In this document: in pieces, positions 48,213 through 59,034 of the stretch
Layout of the letters: each line of letters begins with the position of its first letter
How positions within the stretch are numbered: position 1 is the first letter of the stretch
NCBI GenBank assembly: GCA_019321725.1
Contig: CM033123.1
Coordinates: forward strand, 16,480,925-16,544,924
Origin: Paulownia fortunei
Lineage: Eukaryota; Streptophyta; Magnoliopsida; Lamiales; Paulowniaceae
Reading direction: 5' to 3'
Length of the DNA stretch: 64,000 nt
Notes under the pieces: generated by a model
Seen by the model: only the letters and a program-made list of their open reading frames with translations
What the model was told of the DNA's origin: nothing
Databases searched by the model: none
Translations under genes and position numbers: made by a program

Positions 48213-48689
48213 AAGCATTTTATATCAATTTTATGTGGTTTTTGTTAATTGTGTAGGTCTCATGGAAATGAGAAGAAAATTTGGAAAAGAAAAGAAAATT
48301 CATAAAAAAGATTTGGAAGTCATGTCATGACTTAAAAAATTGGAATCACGCACCTAGATTTGATAATAATCTAGTTTATTTGGTGCCACAATACCAAAAT
48401 TTTCAAGCCCCGATGTCGAAAATGATCAAATTTACAAAGGAGGGTATTCCACTTGGAGTCGTGACGCTATTTTGAAAGAAGAAGTCTAGATTGTTTGGCA
48501 TTGCGGTGCTAAAACGTTGTGCCATGGGCACCAATTTGCAGAGCTTTGTACAGATAGTTTGGGGCCGCTGTCCTTATTCGCGAAAAATTTAAAACATTAT
48601 TTTTAAGTCATTTTTTGAGACTTGTTTTTGGAGGACCATAATAGGCAACTTCCAAGACAAATTTGAGGACATCTTTTGGCCAAAAAATA
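48213..48689 (+). mobile_element. Fragment of second-subfamily LTR, duplicate of 23,222-23,698
   Basis: Identical by eye to the first copy, including the 64-codon chance frame at 48,281-48,475. Confidence 0.8.
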
Positions 48690-49609
48690 TATTGCGAATT
48701 TTATAAACGCAAGTGCACATTGTCGTTAACAAGTAATAAAGTGATGAAGAAAGTATTGTTCTCTCGAGAATTATTGAATTATTACGTACCAAAATTATAT
48801 TAACTCTAATTTTATTTGACTAAACGCAAGAATGTGATGATGACTACAAACTAAATTTCACTAAACTAAACTGAAAATAAAAAGTAATTAAAGATGAAAT
48901 TCAATAACTAAAAAGTTTAGGGTTATGATTTCACCATAATTAATCCAAATTGAATAATTTATCTCATCAATCTCAATTTAATTCCCAAGTGATAGTCGAG
49001 AATACCTAAATTATCCACTATCCTCTCCCAAGATCTAATGAAAATATCATCAATTGTTAACCCACTATATTCCTATGTGAATTACAATAATCAACAATTC
49101 ATTAAGTTTTATGGATCTCCAACAAGACTACACAAACTATGTAAGTATATTCCTATCTCACACGCAATTTATGATTTTTTACACATAGAACTAGACACAT
49201 ATATCACCTTTCAGGTCAATATGATTAGCAAATCATTCAATTAGTGGCCAAGTAATTGAAAATATTAAAACAATATAGAAAATTCAACTTGAAAAATAAA
49301 TCAAAAATTGAACTGATACAAATATTCAAAACATCCCTAAAAAAATAAATTAGTTCATGGTGGTAAAAATGAATAACAACATAACAATATTCATGAACAT
49401 GATTAAAGAGAGAAATAAAAAAGATAAAAATAAAACTTAGAAAATGATGAGTTTCTTCCCTTATGATGCCTTCTTCCTTAATCTTGGAAGAAATCCCCCA
49501 TTCTCCTTGTCTTCTTCTGCTCTTTTCTTAGCTTGTTCTCTCTTCTCTCCCTATCTTTATCTGGTTTTTTCTTTTGAAAGCTTTTGGAATCCTTAAAATT
49601 GGATGTGAG
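48690..49609 (-). mobile_element. Athila-like LTR cut off by the scaffold gap, duplicate of 23,699-24,617
   Basis: It starts tattgcg and follows the first copy to ggatgtgag, where the Ns begin. The remaining ~690 bp and the palindrome cluster are not present on the far side of the gap. Confidence 0.85.
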
Positions 49610-49709
49610 NNNNNNNNNNNNNNNNNNNNNNNNNNNNNNNNNNNNNNNNNNNNNNNNNNNNNNNNNNNNNNNNNNNNNNNNNNNNNNNNNNNNNNNNNNN
49701 NNNNNNNNN
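49610..49709. other. Scaffold gap of 100 N
   Basis: Exactly 100 Ns, the conventional placeholder for a gap of unknown size. The sequence to its left is LTR of one family and to its right is LTR of an unrelated Copia element, so real sequence is missing or the join is uncertain. Frames drawn across it (49,478-49,774) are artefacts. Confidence 0.98.
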
Positions 49710-49975
49710 AGCTTTGGGAGAGTTCTAAGTTTTTTATGATACTCCAAGAAAAAAAATATAGAGAGAAAATATAATAGTGAGAGAGTGTATTTTGTTAATT
49801 AAGAGAACGTCTAATTGTGATATTTTATAGTTTGTGGAGAGATAACAAAAAAATTATCTCTATTTCTATCACACTTAGAGTCCAATTAGGAGACGTTCTT
49901 GATAATTATTATCCTTACCAAATAGGATTCCAAGTTATCATAAATATAGATGCAATTAAAAAATGTATCAATATT
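49710..49975 (-). repeat. Copia 3' LTR remnant
   Basis: It aligns directly with 56,838-57,095 over about 265 bp; both contain a segment like gagagataacaaaaa-attatctct and end near tccaagttatca. The far end is lost in the gap. Sequence from about 49,976 to 51,000 is probably the rest of the LTR (U3) and the 3' untranslated region, but has no counterpart at the other end to prove it. Confidence 0.7.
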
Positions 49976-51289
49976 TCTCACTTATACATATTTGACTTGA
50001 CTCATTCGATTACATCTCCATAATTCTCTCTCACGTCCCTTTTTTCATACAAGGAATAAGCGTACGACCAAGCGAGAAAGAACATGTGATGATAGTTATA
50101 TTAAGTTATCATCTAACTAATATAACTCTATAACTCAAAACTCGTTATGTACCCCAAATTATATAGTCGCAACATACCAAGCATCTTTGATCCCTCTATA
50201 ATAAGTAGAGCATATTTGACTCTATTAACTATGTATTTATGCTCATGATTATATCAAACACATTTTTTACTTATTCGACCAGCATATGAGCCATTGAACA
50301 AAAGTAGGTTACGAGCTTAGCTCTTTCTTGCCCTCTCATGTCAATCAACTTGATCATGACAACTTTCTTAGTCATACTCCAACAGACTAGATCAAACATG
50401 ACCATTGGATACATGCTAAAGTAGTGTCATCAAGCTTATAGCTCATGGCATGGTCCAGAGACTCAGAGGGTACTAAAAACACATCAAGGGTTCACATAGT
50501 AACGAAGCAGAGATCCATTTAGTCACTCTGCTTACAAGGTCGTCTCAAAGTACATGTAGTATGAATACATGCTATGATGGAGCTCCACTCAATTTGGACA
50601 TATTACGCTCTTAACATCATACAAATCTTAGCCCAGTCGTTATTCAAGCACTTGATCTGCAAACCACCAAAAGTCACTCTCCAAAGTCTCATTTAGCAGT
50701 TCACAAATTCAGTTATAGACAGGCTTTGAAGAAGTTTGGACATACTTCATAATCAATCAAGTATGATCTCATTTTGGCCTCATGCCAAAGCGACTATAAA
50801 TTATAAGCACAAATGCGATCATTTGTACCCCTCTCAATGATGCAGACATAATCTATGAGCCTCGTCATGCTCGCTATCAAAGCACCAAGGCGATTGCCCA
50901 TGTGAGTTGGTTAATCTAAGTCTAGTGACATTCACATATATCATAATAGGTACAATATACTAGCAAATTAACAAGAACAAAAATCTCATTAATCAACAAA
51001 AATTGTTTACACATGACTATAAAGTTAAATCCTACAAAGTCCCATACTACTAATAAGCCTTTGGAACATATTTTTTTGCAAAGACTTAGTAAAAAGATAA
51101 ACGATCATATCGCTAGTAGGAATATATCTGAGAACTACTTGAACTTGCATAATAGTCTCTCGAATGAAGTGATATCTGATGTCAATATGCTTGGTCCTCC
51201 TATGATACTTGCGATCCTAAGCATATACTAGTGCAACTGTGTTATCATAATAGACAATGATCCTTCAAATATCTAGATATCTTTTTAAT

Positions 51290-52130
51290 CGTAGCCCATT
51301 AGTCGTGTCCAGGATTACTTTGATATCTACTCTCCATTCCAACTGCAAAGCATAGGTCTGGTCAAGTACACATCATTGCATACATCAGACTCTCTACCGT
51401 GCTCGCATATAGAACCTTAGCCATGTGTTCTCTTTCTTCTTCTGTCTTGGGGCACAATTCTTTGCTAAGAACATAATTTTTATCCATGGGTATGTCAACA
51501 GGATTAGATCATTATATAATTCTCTTGATGTAAGTCTTTTGAGATAAACTTAAGAGTTTTCTAGTATGTATTCAGCTTCTCCAATATCCTTCATCTCAAA
51601 TGTAGAGGACAACTACTTGTGAGCGATGTCAATCATCTCCATGTCATTCCCAACCAACAAAATGTTGTCCACATATAGTGAGAGTATCAAGAAATTCATC
51701 CCATTTCTCTTAACATATACACAATGGTCTTCCTCAACCATTGTAAATTCTATCATAATGATAGCTCGATGAAATTGATAGTATCACTATTTGAATGATC
51801 GTTTTAGTCTATAAATGGAACATTTCAAGCAGCATACTTTGCACTCTTGTCTTATTTCCTGAAATCACATAGGTTGATCCATATAGATCTTCTCATTCAG
51901 CTCTCTATTGAGAAATATTATCTTAACGTCCATCTGAAATAATTCTAAATGTAGGTGGACGACAATGACTAGTATGAGGCGAATAGAGACAAACCTCACT
52001 ACCAAGGAGAATGTCTCTTCATAATCTATACCCTCATTTTGGATATATCCTTTTGCAATAAGTCAGGATTTATATTTATCGATTAATCCATCTGCTTTAT
52101 ACTTGACCTTCATAACCTACTTGTTCCCGA
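51290..52130 (-). pseudogene. Copia reverse transcriptase fragment
   Basis: On the minus strand, decayed RT motifs appear in order. A palm segment contains QMDVKIIFLNRELNEKIYM (about 51,880-51,936). The catalytic block reads YVDNILLVGND (about 51,643-51,675), where the usual YVDD has become YVDN. Further on is the RNase H-side segment CPKTEEEREHMAKVLYAST (about 51,400-51,456). The next-to-last catalytic aspartate is kept but the last is lost, and several stops lie between motifs, so it cannot polymerise DNA. Flanking open frames on the plus strand (51,013-51,231, 52,138-52,419) are antisense shadows. Confidence 0.8.
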
Positions 52131-53049
52131 CAGTCTTGTGTCCAGATGGAAGACCAACTGGCTCCCAAATATGGTTCTTAGCCATCAAGCTCAACTATTC
52201 TTCCATATTTGCATTTGGAGAAGTCATAGCCTCTTCATAAGTAACTGGCTCATCAATATCCATAGAAGCACACATGAAAGATTCCCCTTCGATCTTATAA
52301 CACTGATGGGGTATTATTCCACATTTGCTCCTACACGTTTGTGGATTTTAAGAGTCTTGTTCCAATGGGTCACTCCCACTGAATCTAGGGTCATTTGTAT
52401 TATCCCCATTAATTACTAGATAAGGCTGGAAGCCTCACCCTCGCTAGGGACTAGAGCACGACCCTATGGATCTTGCAACTTGTATAGTTCAAGGTCCTTT
52501 TTTGACTTCACCAATGGTTGAAAAATCCTCCTCAAGAAAATTCACATTATGGATCTCAGTCATTCCTCCATTAAGGTGTTCAACGTATACACACAGCCCT
52601 TGGAGTGATTGCAATACCTTATAAAGATATGTTAGACGACTTTAAGACCAAGTTCTCATGCTTATGAGAAGTATTGTGAACAAACCCTGCTAACCCCAAG
52701 GCGCAAGCCTTCTAAATTAGGCTTTTTGTTATGCCATGACTCATAGGGTGTCAAAGGAATTTACTTAGAAGGCACACAATTCAATATGTAGGCAGTAATC
52801 AAAATTGCATCTCCCGCCATCATTGATCTGGCTATATCTAGAAGTGTGCAATTTCTTATCTTTGCAACCCCTTTTTATTGTGAAATGTGTGGAATCATCA
52901 ATTATCTTATGATACCATTTTTTCACATATTTGTCAAAACTAATCTAACAAATATTCTCACCCTTTGTCAGTACGTAGAACTCTGAGGTTCATATCCCTT
53001 TGGTTCTCAACATCCACAAGAATCGCTTAAAATAATCAAGCACTTCTGA

Positions 53050-53242
53050 TCAATGAGACAAGAGATATACTGACCCATAACGCAAATAATCATTAATAAA
53101 AGTGAGAAAATATGATGCACCGTGTCGCATCCTCACATTCATAGATCTACAGATATCCAAGTGAACTAACTCTAGAGGGTAAGTAACCCTATTTGCCTTT
53201 CCAAAAGGCTTCTGACAGGCTTTTTCCACCAGACATGATTCA
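53050..53242 (-). pseudogene. Copia integrase core, N-terminal part
   Basis: The minus-strand frame contains CESCLVEKACQKPFGKANR, then LVHLDICRSMNVRMRHGASY and FLTFINDYLRYGSVYLLSH. In the family the same stretch reads CxxCxxGKxxRxPF, LIHSDICGPM and FIDDYSRYxWVYxL. The first catalytic aspartate (in DIC) is present; the conserved 'FIDD' has become FIND. The zinc-finger side of the domain is separated by the inserted element at 53,251-54,044. Confidence 0.85.
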
Positions 53243-53250
53243 CACACAGG

Positions 53251-54044
53251 CAGAGGCGAAGCCAAACTTTAATATTGGGTAGGGGGGAGGGGGGAGGGGA
53301 GGGATGAGATTCAATCATCAAATTATTATTTTTTATATATAAAATTATTTTCTTATTAGAATTTTTTTCTGAACTAATTATTAGAATCTAAAATGTAAAT
53401 ATAGATATAATACGTGATACTTATACATAAATATTTCATGTCTATTATATTTGTATAAGTATTTGAACAAAAAACTAACTTCTGAAGGAAAATGATAATC
53501 AATTCTAATTCAATCCAATACAAAATAAAAACTATCCTACGAGAATATGAGCATTATTCCACAACTATTAACCAAATCAAATAATTTATAAATCATAAAA
53601 AATCTACACTTATGATTTCTTACGAAATAAAAATTAGTATAACTTCAAATAATAAGTAACAAAAGTAGAATTAAATAAATTAAAAACTAAAAAATAATAA
53701 TAATGAGTATTTTTTGACTAAAATATCAGTGTATGTAGAAACAAAATCACAATAAAATTTTAAAGGTTAGTACAAATACCTTTTAAAACTTTGTATCAAC
53801 AATAAAGTTTGAAAATTTTAGTCACCTAAAATTTTTGAAAAAATAAAGTTTAAAATAATATTAAAGAATCTCTAAATTTATTAAATTTACATATTCAAAA
53901 TAGGATTTTGAAAATTTTAGGGGGGTGACTAGAATAATTTAATTATTCTAAAAGGGACAAAATTTTAAATTTATTAAAACTTACATATTAACAATACAAA
54001 TATAAAAAATTGAGGAGGGGGCGGCTGCCCCAGCTCCACCATTG
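53251..54044. mobile_element. hAT-like non-autonomous element, 794 bp, inserted in Copia integrase
   Basis: Left end CAGAGGCGAAGCCA and right end (reverse complement) CAATGGTGGAGCTG are both variants of the CAGTGGCGGAGCCA-type inverted end that I recall from plant hAT elements. The flanking 8-mers cacacagg (53,243-53,250) and tacacaat (54,045-54,052) agree at 5 of 8 positions. Removing the insert and one 8-mer restores the integrase reading (AKVNL + PVCESC). G-rich tracts sit just inside each end; the middle is A+T-rich and non-coding. Confidence 0.75.
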
Positions 54045-54052
54045 TACACAAT

Positions 54053-54155
54053 AAGGTTGACTTTAGCGAGGTGGTCCAAAAAGCCTTATCGAGCTAGCCT
54101 AGTCATCATTTCTTGTCCTATGTGCCCTAATCTCGCATTTCATTTAACAGGATAA
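54053..54155 (-). pseudogene. Copia pre-integrase fragment
   Basis: The minus strand reads RLGHIGQEMMTRLAR, then a stop, then GFLDHLAKVNL. This matches the 'LWHxRLGHIGxxRxxxL' zinc-binding segment preceding Copia integrase. It connects in frame to the piece at 53,050-53,242 once the insert is removed. Confidence 0.75.
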
Positions 54156-54602
54156 AAAATAACATCAACAATAGAAGAAACATAAGAACCACAATCAATA
54201 GATAATTTTAACATGAAAAATCCATTATTTATAAATCTTAACCCATAAAAGTCTTTGCCAAGGAATATAGGCAAACAAGTTCACTCGAATAGGAAAAAAA
54301 AACCATTTCTAGAAAGTGCAGTAACTAAAAGTAAACTAGCTAAGGAGTAGCTCACTCTCAGTGCTGAGCTTGAGCTGGTATGACCCAACTCCAAGAACCT
54401 CTTCTTGTGAGTCATTCTCCATAGAAATATAGTGGCTGCATGCTAGTACTCGATGATAATCTACAAATTCGCTTCAATCCTTGAACATGTTTTGTTGCTC
54501 GTGTGTCTAAAATCTAACCAAGGAGAGAATTAGCAACAAAAATATGGAGCGTACAAAAAAACTAAGAGAGTTAGGAGTGGGTTTTTCCTTTTTCAACTCA
54601 TT

Positions 54603-54644
54603 ACAATCACGAGCGAAGTGACCCAACTTATTGCAGTTAAAACA
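54603..54644 (-). pseudogene. Copia Gag zinc knuckle
   Basis: The minus strand reads CFNCNKLGHFARDC, a perfect CX2CX4HX4C nucleocapsid motif, preceded by a lysine-rich stretch. It lies between the Gag body and the pre-integrase piece, as expected. Confidence 0.9.
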
Positions 54645-54789
54645 CTTGTCTTTCTTGTGGGGTCAAGTTTTGGTTTTGACCACTACTTTGTCCAACATCC
54701 TTTTGCTTGTTTCAATGTTTACTTTTGTTGGGCTTACGTTGTCCAGCATGTGCGACAAGATCAATTGCTTGTACTCGCTCTGACTCTTA

Positions 54790-55300
54790 ATAGTCAACCT
54801 CAAGCTTGAGATAACTGGCGACACTATCGAATGTTTGAATTTGCTCATTATGCGTAAGTATAAGCTTAACATGCCCCCAAGTCTGCTCAGGTAGCAACCT
54901 TAGGACAATCAAAACTTGTTGTTCATCAGTGAGCTCACTTCCGACATTTTGAAGCTTTCAAATCATATCCTTCGTTACATCAAGATGTTGGGTCATCAAG
55001 TGCTTCAAGTCAAGTACAAATCGATTGAACCTAAGGGTAAGTACCCTTAGTCTTATAGCCAAAGTGCTATCGTATATGACCTTCAATACATCCCACAACT
55101 CTTTAACTGTAAGATACTTCTCGAACTCACATTTCAAATTATCATGCATGCAGCTCAACATAGTAAAATGCACACTCTTATCTTGATCTACCAACTTATT
55201 GTATATGTCCATATCATGAAGATATTGGGCAGGTCTATTTTTCAGCTCAGTTGGCATAGGTATAGTAGTGGTGAGATGATTAAGGATCTTTTCATTGTGT
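54790..55300 (-). pseudogene. Copia Gag (UBN2 / retrotran_gag_2 type)
   Basis: An open minus-strand stretch (54,958-55,257) contains LVDQDKSVHFTMLSCM, KYLTVKELWDVLKVIYDS and RVLTLRFNRFVLD. It continues past a stop with KLQNVGSELTDEQQVLIVLR and LLPEQTWGHVKLILTHN. The pattern (LWxxLxxxY, LxxxxxxxxM, LxxxG..LTDEQxxxxLLxSLP) is that of plant Copia Gag. The internal stop at 54,958 makes it defective. The true start lies upstream of 55,257; a decayed primer site (TGGTATTAAC, minus strand, near 55,365) may mark the LTR end. Confidence 0.85.
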
Positions 55301-56837
55301 AATAAAAATTAAATTTTTATTTACCACATTGTATAATTGTGACCACCTAGTTTGTTAATACCATAGAGATCAGAAAAAGTTAATTGGGCATATATTACTG
55401 CATATTATGTGCAATACACTAGATATTGATCTAAATTTTTATCCGAATCCAAATAAATGTTTATTATTTTCTTTAATTCAGTTAGATAAAAAATTAGCCA
55501 CTAAAGCTAGTAATCATCTTCCACTGAATTAAAGACCACAATAAAAAAAATACTTATCCATAAATAAAATTAATAATGTCCATAAAAAAATATGCATACA
55601 TCACATATGAATAATAAATTTGAGTTGACATTTGGTGCATTATGTCGAGACAATTATTGGCCTATGGTGGTAATTAATAAAATATATCCCAAAACAAATA
55701 CATACATGGTCTCCCAAAAGGCCCCCAAAATACATGTCTTTAAAAATGAGATTACATTTTTCAACACCTACTACATCAATCTAGATTTAAGATACCACAT
55801 TACCACCATCTGCATCAATTATCTCTCAAATAAATAAATAACACATAGCATACATGAGCATCCTAAATATCAACTCTCATTTCATGCATATTCATAAATA
55901 ATCACATTGCATAGAATTGCATAATCACAAAAAAATACAATTTTGTAAGTCTATTACATTATACTAATTTCTATCCAACCAAAAAGGAAGCAAAAAATAA
56001 TTCTAGACTTTAAAAATAAATTCTAAATGTTCAAATATGCTAGAAAAAATAAAAATAAAATTCTACATGTGCGCCAAAAAATTTAGTTTTTTTTTAGGAA
56101 TTGGGCCCGCGTGCTACTGGGCCGCCAGCTAGCAAGTGCCCAGTGGCTACCTACTGGCAATTGGCTTGTGCTAGTGTGTGCTTGGATGGCTGTTTCATGT
56201 TGCGCCACATGGCATAGCAACAACTTTTTTCTTTTATTTAAAAAAAAAAAAACAATCAACGCCTCGATCTATGAGCAACCATCTTTTCCAATGTGATTTT
56301 TCGACATACACCATTATTTTAAGTGAAATATTAAAAAATTATATCTATCTGAATACTAACTCATTTTTGACACATAATATATCGATTTAAATAATGCTCT
56401 GCAACATCACAACAATATTATGCTTCAAAATTAAAGGATAAATATAATTTTTTTTAATATCAATCAAATGGTCTTAAAAAAATCTCTAAATAAAAAAACA
56501 TTGATTCTAAACCGAATTTAAACATGCATTGTACGTATGAATACAACATATGCAATCTTCAAGATCTATTTTCATACTTGAATTTAAATCATGAATTTTC
56601 ATAAATATCAAGCATAAAACATGTATTCATCCATATGAGGAAGGCGAGGTCGAGCCCTAATTCTAATTGCATATAGACAATTAATAATATAAATTAATAT
56701 TACCTCAGCAGCAAAAATTTGTTTGATTTACTAACGGCTTTCCTACAAGCCTCCCAATAATGAATGAAACTACAGTCCTTCTCAATCTAGTGAACAATGC
56801 CAAAGTATTCACTAATTCCTCTTCTACACACATTAAG
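55301..56837 (-). mobile_element. Copia leader and probable rest of the 5' LTR
   Basis: No coding domain. A G+C-richer island (56,101-56,220) stands out from the A+T-rich background. The plus-strand frames at 55,592-55,837 and 56,111-56,390 have no support. Because the 3' LTR is truncated by the gap, this part of the LTR cannot be confirmed by comparison. Confidence 0.45.
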
Positions 56838-57095
56838 TTATAGGAAAGTTCTAAATTTTTGGTGATACTAAAAAAAATAAAAAAAATAGGGAGAAAATAT
56901 TGAAGTGAGAGAGTGTATTATGTTAGTTGAGAGAACATATGATTGTGATATCTTATAGTTTGTAGGAGAGATAACAAAAAGATTATCTCTATCCCTATCA
57001 CACTTGCAGTTCAATTAGAAGAGGTTTTTGATAACCATCATCCTTATCAAAATGAGATTCCAAGTTATCACAAATATGGATACAATTCAGAAATA
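56838..57095 (-). repeat. Copia 5' LTR remnant
   Basis: Direct repeat partner of 49,710-49,975. The match ends at about 57,095, so the U3 end is missing or too diverged to see. Confidence 0.7.
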
Positions 57096-58390
57096 CACTA
57101 ATAAAAATAAAAAATTTAAACCTGCTCCAAAACCATTTATAACTTTAAAAACCCACCACATTTCCATCCATATACCTCATATTTGAACTAGAGGTGATCA
57201 TATCATTGTTATAGAATTTCTTTTATTAATTTCAAAACCAAATTATCATGTACAATTTCTTCAATGAGCAAATTAAAATTGTTATTTTATAAATTAAAAT
57301 TTGCAATTTAGATCAATTTTACTATTACTATAAAACTTAAGTAAATGAAATTTTTTTGATCTATAAAAAATAAGTTTTAAAATTTTAACCGTGAACTCTA
57401 TATCAAATGCATGTAGAAATGCCATAACATAGCAACCACACATTACATCTAAAAATGCCAAAAAAAATAAAATCCAAAACCAACATATAAACCAATTTCA
57501 TTGTTAGCAATGCAAATAATTTATTCTAAGCACACATTTTTGGTTTATTGATATTCATATCATCTAATAATTGACTTCATTAAATATAAAACAAACTTAC
57601 CTTTCAATTAATGCAGGTCCAATACAACTCAATTTAATCAAACATCAAGCTCAAACTAACCTGTTATAAATAAACTTCATCTAAATCGAACAATGCAAAA
57701 ATATGATAATGTATGTGTTATAAGTGGGTTTTTTTTTTTTTTTGTTAACTTGTTAGGAAGTGGTAATATTTTAGATTTTCGCTTGTCATTAATAATTTCC
57801 ATCATTTATTATTTACTAATAATTTCTATAGAATTACTCAAGGCTTCCCATATGAAATTAAAATCATACTAAAACAAACATATGTATATAATCATAATCA
57901 AACTTCAATCCCTCAATATAATTTGATATTCTAAGAAATTCTAATTTTCTTTATATCTTGAAAATTATTAAAAAAAATAATAATTCAAATTAATATCTAA
58001 AAATTATGAAAAAATTACACAATGTATAAAAAAATATTAGAACCATTATAGTATTAAGAATTTATAAAAATGAATAAATCATAATTTTTTTAGTACCAAG
58101 TTTGAAAATTTATAGTAAATTGTAGAAAAATCGGATTACCTTAATTCAAGTGATCATGAAAAGCTTAGGATCGATGTTGGGTTTCAAATATAATTAGTTT
58201 CACCCAAATCACACCTATGGAGAGAAATTAGAAAAAAATGAAGATTTTGCTGAAATATTTTTTGACATAACTCTTTGGGACGTAATTTTTTGTTCGATTA
58301 TAAGATTGTTGTTTTGCATGATTTTATTTGATTTTGTTTAATTATTTGTGTAGGGAGAGGAAAGCATAGCTAGAGAAACGAGAGAAATAG

Positions 58391-58414
58391 AGTGTGTGTG
58401 TGTGTGTGTGTGTA
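58391..58414. repeat. (GT)n microsatellite
   Basis: Twelve uninterrupted GT units, followed by a broken GT/ATGT tract. Confidence 0.95.
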
Positions 58415-58996
58415 TTTATTTGTGTGTGTATGTATGTACGTAATATCTTGTGTTTAAACTAGATTATGTGTGATTGTAATTAAATCTCCAACTACAGATG
58501 AGTAGTAATATTCATGTTGTGAAGTTGAAATGCACAATGTATTGCTGCTACAATATTAACTCTTAGAAATCCTCCATTTATAAAATGCACATTATACCAA
58601 ATAATTTATATTGAATATTCCTTGAAAAAGAAAATTTGGGTGTCACATAATTAATTAAATATGTTAATATATATTATTGATTTTTAGATATTCTACTACT
58701 AGTATATCGGCTAACAAGACTATACGAAAGAACATGTTAAATTCGTTTAGGTCGAGTCAAGCCATATAACTTTTATGATAAGAAATTTAAATCAGTTTGT
58801 ATATAACACATTATTTTATTCATACTTATATAAATGATTATTTAGGATGTGTTAGTTATCAATTACTGTGTAATTACATTCATAGGGCATGAAAGCAAGA
58901 AATGCCAAATTAATTTGAATTAATTTTTCGAAAGTTTGAAATTTGTGAACATAGATGAGCTAAGATTATTTTGAAGGCTAGATCTATCAATTTCAC

Positions 58997-59034
58997 AAAA
59001 AAAACAAACAAACAAACAAACAAACAAACAAACA
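58997..59034. repeat. (AAAC)n microsatellite
   Basis: About nine uninterrupted AAAC units. Confidence 0.95.

Larger units (their letters stand above)
43663..49609. repeat. Segmental duplication, copy 2
   Basis: Direct repeat of 14,599-24,617. It lacks the LTR at 15,712-17,479 and about 2.27 kb of tandem R sequence found in copy 1. Identity is moderate around the GDSL gene and about 97 % across the LTR at 45,850. It is almost perfect over the last ~2 kb, where the only difference I found is one extra A near 49,336. The copy stops at the N gap in the middle of an LTR. Confidence 0.9.
49710..57095 (-). mobile_element. Degenerate Ty1/Copia retrotransposon
   Basis: On the minus strand the order is 5' LTR remnant (56,838-57,095), leader, gag (about 54,790-55,300), zinc knuckle (54,603-54,644), pre-integrase (about 54,060-54,155), integrase (53,050-53,242), reverse transcriptase (about 51,600-52,130), RNase H-side sequence (about 51,300-51,500) and 3' LTR remnant (from 49,710 up). 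This Gag-IN-RT order is diagnostic of Copia. Stops and frameshifts occur throughout, and a 794-bp element interrupts the integrase. It is not capable of autonomous movement. The LTR copies differ at many positions, suggesting an old insertion. Confidence 0.88.

Noticed and set aside
49478..49774. Two frames crossing the N run on both strands
   Set aside because: They exist only because Ns contain no stop codons.
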